Below the pieces are notes generated by a model. That model saw only the letters and a list, made by a program, of their open reading frames with translations. It made no database searches and was not told the origin of the DNA. 5,411 bases of DNA from positions 9,365 to 14,775 of the forward strand of contig NZWA01000042.1 in assembly GCA_002697505.1 (NCBI GenBank), in the 5' to 3' direction. The DNA comes from Flavobacteriales bacterium. GTDB lineage: Bacteria; Bacteroidota; Bacteroidia; Flavobacteriales; BACL11. Each line of letters starts with the position of its first letter. The stretch's first letter is position 1. The translations under genes and the position numbers were made by a program. Positions 1 through 5,411 of the stretch are shown here, in pieces.

Positions 1-11
1 GGCAAATCTTT

Positions 12-32
12 TAAGTGTGATATTTACACTTA
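12..32 (-). terminator. Weak hairpin after the last sulfatase gene
   Basis: A perfect 7-bp inverted repeat (TAAGTGT at 12-18, ACACTTA at 26-32) with a 7-nt loop sits 18 bp beyond the stop codon of the last gene. On the coding strand it is followed by AAAGATTTG rather than a U-tract, and the stem has only two G-C pairs, so it is not a convincing intrinsic terminator. It could be an mRNA 3'-end structure or chance in AT-rich DNA. Confidence 0.25.
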
Positions 33-50
33 GAATTATTTACAAAAAAT

Positions 51-1499
51 TTAATACCTCGAATTAATTTTTTTTAATGGTATATTTTTCCAAGTAATTC
101 CATCTTTCCATTTAGGAGCTTGTACATCTTTTAGATAATTTTCTAAAATTTCTTCGAGTTCTTTGGCTTTCTGTGGATTTTGACGAGCTACATCCAACTG
201 TTCCATTTTATCTTTTACTAAATCAAATAGAAGAATTGATTTGTCATCCTCAAATTTGATTAGCTTGTAATCACCTTTTCTAACCGCTGAATGTGGTCTT
301 TTTAAAGCAATACCATTTTTATAAGGAACGTGGAAGAAAATACCTTCAACTTCTCTTTTGATTTGCTTTATATTTTCATTAAAAAGGACTGATGCGAAAC
401 TTCCGCCATCGATTTCAGATAAAACAATTTTCTTATTACCAGCAAGTTCAATTAATGTTGGTAAAATATCCGATCCTGAAACAGGTGCTGAAGATTCTGA
501 TCCCTTTTTAATTCCTGGCCCTGCAACAATTAGTGGCACTCTTATTCCTCCTTCATAAGCATCCCACTTTCCTCTGCTTAAAGGATAATTATAACTTTTA
601 TCATACTTTTTAGCTCCTGGAATATTTGGAACAGATCCGTTGTCTGACATGTAAAAAATATATGTATTATCCTCCAACTCTAGATCTTTAATTTTTTTTA
701 ATAAAATTCCAAGGCTCTCATCCAAATTAAAAGTCATGGCTGCCAATCCCGGATCTATGTGTTGATTGCCTTTGGGTTTTTCTTTGAAGTGAGTGTAGCT
801 TTTCGATTTTGATTCTATATTCGAATGCACAGCATAGTGTGAAATTTGAAGAAAAAATGGTATGTTTTTCTCTGAACAAATATCAATAAACTGTATTGCT
901 TTATCAGTGAGAGAAAAAATATTTTTTGGATCCTTTTTAACTACATTTTTCCATTGACTTTTATTATTATCAAAATTTCCGTGCTTATTTTTAGTTGGAC
1001 CATCGCTGATGTCATAACCCAAAACTGAAGGATTACTTCCCATACCCCATTTACCAAAATGAGCTGCTCTGTATTCATTATTAATTTTTTTTAGTGCTTT
1101 AGGAATACTTATGAATCCCATGTGATCAATATGATCAGTATTCATTCCAACTCGAATTAATGAAAGTCTAGCTGGAGTTTTACCAAATTGAATACTGTAA
1201 CGTGAGGGAGCACAAACTGGTGCGCTTGAATAAGCGTCAGAAAAACGCATACCTTCTTCTGCAAGAAGTTCTAAATTTGGTGTTTCAAAATAATCACTTT
1301 TTGAGCCAATCTCATTATGCATCATTTGAACTGACGTCCCATTCCAACCTTGATCATCAGCAAGTATAAATATAATATTAGGTGAATTAAGGGTCTTTTC
1401 TTTTGATTGATGATTGTTTGAACATGAATAAATACATACTAAAACTCCAAAAGTGAAAAAAAATTTTTTAATAAATTTAGAATATCCAATTTGCATCAT
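51..1499 (-). CDS. Arylsulfatase A-like sulfatase, lipoprotein (S1 family)
   Basis: Complete 482-residue formylglycine-dependent sulfatase, predicted to hydrolyse sulfate esters on a polysaccharide or oligosaccharide. Residues 1-26 form a lipoprotein signal: basic start, hydrophobic core, then IYSC with C26 as the lipidated cysteine. This places the enzyme in the periplasm or on the outer membrane. Visible active-site elements are metal ligands D48-D49 (LADDQG), the maturation motif C96-A-P-S-R100, K150 in HFGKWG, H221/H225 in HYAVH, D286-N287 in MSDNGS, and K311 before YEGGIRVP (316-322). The C-terminal subdomain carries the usual RKGDYKLI strand (407-414). Length is normal for the family. 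The layout resembles the arylsulfatase A / SulfAtlas S1_16-type group, but the subfamily is my guess and the substrate is unknown. Two adjacent ATG codons open the frame; either gives the same signal peptide. No Shine-Dalgarno is seen in the AT-rich leader. It lies 35 bp behind the upstream sulfatase and is probably the last operon gene in view. C96 needs a maturase (FGE or anSME) encoded elsewhere. Confidence 0.93.
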   Translation of the reverse strand: MMQIGYSKFIKKFFFTFGVLVCIYSCSNNHQSKEKTLNSPNIIFILADDQGWNGTSVQMMHNEIGSKSDYFETPNLELLAEEGMRFSDAYSSAPVCAPSRYSIQFGKTPARLSLIRVGMNTDHIDHMGFISIPKALKKINNEYRAAHFGKWGMGSNPSVLGYDISDGPTKNKHGNFDNNKSQWKNVVKKDPKNIFSLTDKAIQFIDICSEKNIPFFLQISHYAVHSNIESKSKSYTHFKEKPKGNQHIDPGLAAMTFNLDESLGILLKKIKDLELEDNTYIFYMSDNGSVPNIPGAKKYDKSYNYPLSRGKWDAYEGGIRVPLIVAGPGIKKGSESSAPVSGSDILPTLIELAGNKKIVLSEIDGGSFASVLFNENIKQIKREVEGIFFHVPYKNGIALKRPHSAVRKGDYKLIKFEDDKSILLFDLVKDKMEQLDVARQNPQKAKELEEILENYLKDVQAPKWKDGITWKNIPLKKINSRY

Positions 1500-1534
1500 A
1501 TAATTATAAAAGTATTTATATATTGGTTATTGAT

Positions 1535-3073
1535 TTATTTATCTTTAAAATATATTATTTCTCCATTTAAATCATGAATATCACCAGAAGTAATATTTTT
1601 CGCCTTGTACATAGATTTTGCATTTTCAAATTGTCTACCAAGTCCCTCAGGCTTACTTGATGCTTCAGAAATTCTTTGATTAATTAATGCTTTTAAAGTA
1701 TCCATTACATCTCGATATTCTAGATTACTTGCAAGATTTATTAGTTCATTCTTATCATTTTTATGATCATAAAGCTCATAACCTAATTCTCCATTTACTC
1801 CCCATTTTGTAAGTCTGAAACGTTTTGTTTTGATGGTATATCCATTTCGCCACCTTGTAAGTGCACTTTCTCGAACTGAAGCATTTGTATCTTTCATTAA
1901 AGGCACCAAACTTTTTCCAACAACGTGCAAAGGGGTATTAATATTGGTTAAATCCATAAGAGTTGGATAGACATCTATTAACTCGACCGGACTAATAGTC
2001 TTAACATCCTTATTTTTTATAGATGGGGAAGAAATAATTAATGGTATTCGTGTTGAATTTTCAAAGAGGGTTTGTTTTTGCCAGTGACCGTGTTCACCCA
2101 AATGATAACCGTGATCGGAGGTGAACACTACAACAGTATTTTTATCTAAGTCTAAAGATTTTAGATGATCAAGAATACGGCCTACCTGTGCATCTACAAA
2201 TGTAATTGTAGAATAATAAGCTTCTTTAATTTCTTGAGCTAGCTCTTTTTCTAGATTAAGTTGATTTTTTTTTGCTCTAATTGATTTAACAGCGGGCTTA
2301 GGTAAAGTGGCTAGGTATTCATTAGAAACTTCTGGTATTTCTATTTTTTTTCTATCGTAAAAATCAAAATATTCTTTTGGAGCAACAAAAGGTGTATGTG
2401 GCCTAAAAAAACCTACTGCTAAAAAAAAAGGTGTTTCACTACTAGCAAAATAATCAAGCTTTTTAATTGCTTCGCTTGCAGCAATACCATCAGTTTGCTC
2501 ATTATCTTCACCTTCTGCAGCTAACCAACTCAATGTTCCTCCATATTTTCTTGCACTTAAGGTCTTAATTTTATATTCCTCAATTTTATCTCTTCCATAT
2601 GGATTTACGGTTTGATCCCAAGAATATATATCGTCGTTTCCTGAAGTGCCAATCGCACTTGGGTTATCATAATGAAACATTTTTCCAATTCGAACAGATT
2701 GATAACCTGATTGTCTAAAACGTTGACCTAAAGTAATAACATCTGGTATAGAGTTTCTAAGATTCATATTATTTCTTGTAATCTTAGTTTGATTGGTATA
2801 CATACCTGTCATAAATGAAGCTCTTGAAGGACCACATAGAGGATATTGATTATGAGCATTTTCAAACAAAATTCCCTTTTCAGCAAAACGATCAATATTA
2901 GGTGTTTTAACTACCAAATTTCCATATGCACCCAAATCACAGTTTAAATCATCAGCAATAATCAACAATACATTTAATTTTTCTTTAGAATTTGTATTTC
3001 TTTTAACTTCAGAACAACTAAACAAAAAGAATAAATCTAGAAAAAAAAGAAATTTGATTATATATTTATGCAT
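1535..3073 (-). CDS. Iduronate-2-sulfatase-like sulfatase, lipoprotein (S1 family)
   Basis: Complete 512-residue formylglycine-type sulfatase. Residues 1-20 form a lipoprotein signal ending in LFSC, with C20 lipidated and S-E following it. An acidic residue just after the cysteine loosely recalls the Bacteroidota surface-export signal but is too short to be decisive. Active-site elements are D41-D42 (IADDLN), C80-G-P-S-R84, R128 and K131 in RIGKMFH, R224-P-H226 in FFRPHTPF, D320-H321 in TSDHGYHLGEHG, and K333 just after HW. The RPHTPF block and the SDHG...LGEHG.W.K block are typical of the human iduronate-2-sulfatase / choline-sulfatase branch. In SulfAtlas terms this is probably S1_7, a family that includes an ulvan-active marine enzyme; that assignment is from memory. 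A uronic acid 2-sulfate or similar substrate is possible but unproven. After the C-terminal subdomain (YELYDHKNDKNELINL, 432-447) there is a tail of roughly 40 residues beyond about 470. The gene starts 25 bp after the repeat protein gene and is clearly co-oriented with it. Confidence 0.92.
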   Translation of the reverse strand: MHKYIIKFLFFLDLFFLFSCSEVKRNTNSKEKLNVLLIIADDLNCDLGAYGNLVVKTPNIDRFAEKGILFENAHNQYPLCGPSRASFMTGMYTNQTKITRNNMNLRNSIPDVITLGQRFRQSGYQSVRIGKMFHYDNPSAIGTSGNDDIYSWDQTVNPYGRDKIEEYKIKTLSARKYGGTLSWLAAEGEDNEQTDGIAASEAIKKLDYFASSETPFFLAVGFFRPHTPFVAPKEYFDFYDRKKIEIPEVSNEYLATLPKPAVKSIRAKKNQLNLEKELAQEIKEAYYSTITFVDAQVGRILDHLKSLDLDKNTVVVFTSDHGYHLGEHGHWQKQTLFENSTRIPLIISSPSIKNKDVKTISPVELIDVYPTLMDLTNINTPLHVVGKSLVPLMKDTNASVRESALTRWRNGYTIKTKRFRLTKWGVNGELGYELYDHKNDKNELINLASNLEYRDVMDTLKALINQRISEASSKPEGLGRQFENAKSMYKAKNITSGDIHDLNGEIIYFKDK

Positions 3074-3098
3074 AAAAGCACGTTTATAAGCTTGTTGT

Positions 3099-4127
3099 TT
3101 AATTTAGTATAATTTTTCTTGTTACCCATTCATTTTTAATTAAACAACTTAAAAAATAAAATGAATTTTTTAGTTGCGATGTATGAATAAAAACTTTTGT
3201 CTTTTTAGGTGACATTTCAAATACTATCCTTCCTGATAGATCTTTAATTTCTAAAGACTCAATTAGATATTTTGATTCAATAAATAAATCACCATTGGTT
3301 GGGTTTGGAAAGGTTTTTAGAGAAACATAATTTTTATCTATTTCAGTGTTTGTTGTATTTGAGATGCAATCTGATGGCACTCCATTTAAACTTAAGGCAT
3401 CAAATTCTACATCACCACTAGAAAACTGAAACTTAACGGCTCTATCAAAAGTAACTGCAGGTACTGTTATACTATTAGAACCTAATGTTAATACTACTGG
3501 ATTTCCAAAAAAATCATTACCGTTAGCAACGGTTTTATAAACTCTAACGTTAGCTCCACCTGCTGGTAAAGATGTTACATTCATAGTAAATGTTTGAGAA
3601 GCTTGACTAGCAACTCCATCTGCAATAGTTGTTGCGACAAGAACATAAGGCCAAGCAGCAGGTCCTGTGATAAAATCACTGCACAAGCTAATTAATGATG
3701 TAGATGATGGAGGTAATGGTGCCACGCATGTCGATGCAACTCCATTTAAACTTAAGGCATCAAATTCTACATCACCACTAGAGAACTGAAACTTAACTGC
3801 TCTATCAAAAGTAACTGCAGATACTGTAATACTATTAGAACCAAGTGTTAAAGCAATCGGATTTCCGAAAAAGGAACTTCCATTTGCAGTAGTTTTATAT
3901 ACTCGAACGTTTGCTCCGCCAGCAGGTAATGAGATAACATTCATAGTATATGTCTGAGAAGCTTGACTTGCCGCTCCTGCACTTAAAGTTGTTGCCTCCA
4001 GTACATAAGGCCATGCAGTTACACTGCCAGCAACAAAATCTCCACAAGTACTAATTAATGATGAAGTTTGTGCAAAAACATTAAAAGAAGAAACAAAAAA
4101 TGTAATTAACAAAAAATATATTTTCAT
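3099..4127 (-). CDS. Secreted two-repeat beta-rich protein with T9SS sorting domain
   Basis: A 342-residue protein from the chosen start. Residues 1-20 are a clean Sec signal peptide ending in FAQ. Two tandem repeats follow, at about 21-134 and 142-254, joined by a proline-rich linker (APLPPSST). A T9SS type A sorting domain covers about 267-342, with FPNPTNGDLFI, an LSGRI turn and terminal RKIILN. Each repeat has alternating hydrophobic/polar strands, a SLPAGGANVRVYKT segment and an FDALSLNGV end, suggesting a beta-sandwich. Each begins and ends with a cysteine (C28/C134, C149/C254), consistent with a disulfide tying the first and last strands. I do not recognise a named family. By context it may be a surface or secreted glycan-binding protein serving the neighbouring sulfatases; this is inference, and no catalytic motif is visible. 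The frame stays open 30 codons further, to an ATG at 4217. I prefer 4127 because the signal peptide begins exactly there, after an A-rich leader. The sorting domain is slightly divergent: the usual glycine before the YF strand is missing (NSFYFLS). Confidence 0.85.
   Translation of the reverse strand: MKIYFLLITFFVSSFNVFAQTSSLISTCGDFVAGSVTAWPYVLEATTLSAGAASQASQTYTMNVISLPAGGANVRVYKTTANGSSFFGNPIALTLGSNSITVSAVTFDRAVKFQFSSGDVEFDALSLNGVASTCVAPLPPSSTSLISLCSDFITGPAAWPYVLVATTIADGVASQASQTFTMNVTSLPAGGANVRVYKTVANGNDFFGNPVVLTLGSNSITVPAVTFDRAVKFQFSSGDVEFDALSLNGVPSDCISNTTNTEIDKNYVSLKTFPNPTNGDLFIESKYLIESLEIKDLSGRIVFEMSPKKTKVFIHTSQLKNSFYFLSCLIKNEWVTRKIILN
3366..3704 (-). repeat. Protein repeat 2 of the T9SS protein
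   Basis: Codes for residues 142-254, ending at C254 before a short Thr/Asn-rich linker to the sorting domain. The offset from repeat 1 is 363 bp before the AWP motif and 360 bp after it, because repeat 2 has one residue fewer in the loop ahead of AWP. At DNA level 3379-3460 matches 3739-3820 with only two mismatches in 82 bp, so the copies share recent history. Confidence 0.9.
3726..4067 (-). repeat. Protein repeat 1 of the T9SS protein
   Basis: Codes for residues 21-134 of the secreted protein. Aligned by eye with repeat 2 it is about 79% identical (23 substitutions and a one-residue gap in 114 positions). Most differences lie in the first half and in the loop after VYKT. The last 27 residues before the closing ASTC are identical in both copies. 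The unit starts shortly before a cysteine (C28) and ends at C134. Confidence 0.9.
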
Positions 4128-4256
4128 TTTTTTCAATAAAAGATTGGAGAAACAATAAATACCAATAGAAATTAAGTTCACACTGCTATGATCAATAGTA
4201 ATATTAGTTTTTTTCATATTAAAGTATTTAAATATCTGCTCTTTAAAACTGGAAAA
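4128..4256 (-). other. Intergenic leader ahead of the T9SS protein gene
   Basis: This 129-bp gap is the longest in the window and lies between the sulfatase stop and the preferred start of the repeat protein. It is AT-rich and ends in an A-rich run directly before the ATG, as often seen in Bacteroidota genes that lack a Shine-Dalgarno. I looked for the Bacteroidota -7 element (TAnnTTTG) on the coding strand and found no match. The only inverted repeat seen (TTAAAG at 4219-4224 against CTTTAA at 4241-4246) is short, AT-only apart from one pair, and has a 16-nt loop. It may simply be an untranslated spacer. Confidence 0.4.
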
Positions 4257-5411
4257 TTATTTTTTGTTCTTGTTAGATTCTTTATAAATTTTTGGTTCAT
4301 TATAAACTCTTCGAATAACAGTATCTGTCATTTTTTTCATCTCTTCTATTGAACCATCATCTTTATATTCTTTTCGAAGTTTTTGAAGTTCTTTTTTAAG
4401 ACTTTCAATCAGTCCTGGTGAAGCCTGAGCATATATATTATTCATTTCATTAGGGTCTGTTTTTAAATCGTATAATTCCCATTCATCCATTGAATAATAG
4501 AAGTGCATTAGCTTATACCTATCTGTTTTTATACCATAATGTGGTTGCACCTTGTGCCATATAGGCCATTCATAATAATGATAATAAACAGATTTTCTTT
4601 GATTCATTTCTTTTCCTTCAAAGACTCCTTTAAAACTTTTTCCCTGCATCTCTGACGGGACTTCTATACCAGCCATATCAAGAAGTGTTGGGGCAAAATC
4701 AACATTCATAATCATAGCATCTGAAGAGGTGCCGGCTTCAATGATTTCTGGATTTTTAATTACAAACGGCATTCTAAACGATTCTTCATACATCCATCTT
4801 TTATCAAACCATCCATGCTCACCAAGATAAAACCCTTGATCGGAGGTATAAACAACAATAGTGTTTTCACTTAAACCATTTTCTTCTAAATAATCTAAAA
4901 CACTTCCTACTGCACGATCAATACCAGCAACACATCTCAAATAATCTTTTATATAAGTTTGGAATTTCCAATATTTTAGAGCATCCCCTTTTAGTGTATC
5001 GCTTGGTGACCAATATTGTCCTTTATCCCCATAGGCAAGCCAACGTAATGAATCTCTTCTTGAAAGTCCTGAAGGAGGTATTTGTTTCATATCTCTTCTA
5101 TTAAGATGTTTACCAATTTCCATCATGTTTTCACTTGCCGCAAGTCGTCCCTCATAATTATCATTAAAGGTTTCAGGAAGTGGGAAATCAAAATCACTGA
5201 AAAGTTCATGATAAATTGAGTCCGGTCTCCAGTCTCTATGAGGAGCTTTGAACTGATACAATAGCATAAAGGGTTTTGTAGTATCTCGATTTGACAACCA
5301 ATCTATACAATCATTTTCAATAGCTTGAGTTACATGAAGTTTAGTTTCAACTACAGTATCAGTTCCATTAATACAAAATTGAGGCTTATAATAAGTTCCT
5401 TGTCCGCCCCA
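4257..5411 (-). CDS. N-acetylglucosamine-6-sulfatase-like sulfatase, 5' end missing
   Basis: The frame is open from the stop at 4257 to the window edge, giving 384 residues of a protein whose N-terminal part is outside. The C-x-P-S-R maturation motif and the first metal ligands are therefore not visible. Numbering from the edge, the segment starts WGGQGTYYKP and has KAPH58RDW, D191 in YTSDQGFYLGEHG with H199, K204 in WFDKRWMYEES, and a C-terminal subdomain with HYYEW, HYGIKTDRYKLMHFYY and WELYDLKTDPNEM. The KAPHRxW and SDQGFYLGEHGWFDKR blocks are typical of the N-acetylglucosamine-6-sulfatase / mucin-desulfating sulfatase branch (SulfAtlas S1_8 or S1_11 type, from memory). Galactose or uronate sulfates in marine glycans are also possible targets. 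The Gln after Asp in SDQG, where other branches have Asn or His, is normal for this branch. The protein ends in a lysine-rich tail (KESNKNKK). A shorter reading starting at 5297 would use a TTG codon in mid-domain and is not the real start. It is the most upstream operon gene in view. Confidence 0.9.
   Translation of the reverse strand, partial: WGGQGTYYKPQFCINGTDTVVETKLHVTQAIENDCIDWLSNRDTTKPFMLLYQFKAPHRDWRPDSIYHELFSDFDFPLPETFNDNYEGRLAASENMMEIGKHLNRRDMKQIPPSGLSRRDSLRWLAYGDKGQYWSPSDTLKGDALKYWKFQTYIKDYLRCVAGIDRAVGSVLDYLEENGLSENTIVVYTSDQGFYLGEHGWFDKRWMYEESFRMPFVIKNPEIIEAGTSSDAMIMNVDFAPTLLDMAGIEVPSEMQGKSFKGVFEGKEMNQRKSVYYHYYEWPIWHKVQPHYGIKTDRYKLMHFYYSMDEWELYDLKTDPNEMNNIYAQASPGLIESLKKELQKLRKEYKDDGSIEEMKKMTDTVIRRVYNEPKIYKESNKNKK

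Noticed and set aside
358..558. 66-residue open frame on the plus strand
   Set aside because: It lies wholly antisense to the conserved C-terminal half of the arylsulfatase A-like gene, shows no recognisable domain and has no support as a gene.
1500..1534. Possible promoter between the two complete sulfatases
   Set aside because: Only 35 bp, no TAnnTTTG element on the coding strand; better read as a short operon spacer.
3366..4067. Direct repeats as a CRISPR-like array or mobile element
   Set aside because: The periodicity is 360 bp, in frame, and explained by two protein domain copies; there are no short repeats with spacers, terminal inverted repeats or transposase.
3099..4127. Repeat protein as an enzyme (lyase or glycoside hydrolase)
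   Set aside because: No catalytic motif is visible, and the mature part consists of two small repeats plus the sorting domain, leaving no room for a typical catalytic fold.
4219..4246. Inverted repeat TTAAAG / CTTTAA in the gap before the T9SS protein gene, as a possible terminator or attenuator
   Set aside because: Six AT-rich pairs with a 16-nt loop and no U-tract; expected by chance in DNA this AT-rich.

Overview
The window looks like part of a sulfated-polysaccharide utilisation locus from a low-GC, probably marine member of the Bacteroidota (Flavobacteriia-like). The pointers are AT-rich DNA, A-rich gene leaders without Shine-Dalgarno motifs, Bacteroidota-type lipoprotein signals, a type IX secretion (T9SS) C-terminal sorting domain, and several formylglycine-type sulfatases side by side. 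No rRNA or marker gene is present, so the taxonomic call is inference from these features.

All four genes lie on the minus strand and read from right to left. (1) 5411-4257 is the C-terminal two thirds of an N-acetylglucosamine-6-sulfatase / mucin-desulfating-type sulfatase, whose 5' part lies beyond the window edge. (2) 4127-3099 is a secreted protein with a signal peptide, two near-identical beta-rich repeats of about 113 residues, each bracketed by a cysteine pair, and a T9SS type A sorting domain. (3) 3073-1535 is an iduronate-2-sulfatase-like lipoprotein. (4) 1499-51 is an arylsulfatase A-like lipoprotein. The gaps are 129, 25 and 35 bp. I found no convincing internal promoter, so one transcript is the simplest reading. 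A small hairpin follows the last gene at 12-32 but lacks a U-tract.

The two complete sulfatases keep the C-x-P-S-R site for formylglycine formation, and all three keep their metal and sulfate ligands where visible. They belong to three different branches of the S1 sulfatase family, which suggests removal of sulfate from different positions of one complex glycan. The repeat protein between them is probably displayed on or released from the cell surface and may bind the same glycan. That role is inference, since I do not recognise the repeat as a named family. No glycoside hydrolase, polysaccharide lyase, SusC/SusD pair or formylglycine-generating enzyme lies in this window, so the substrate cannot be named.
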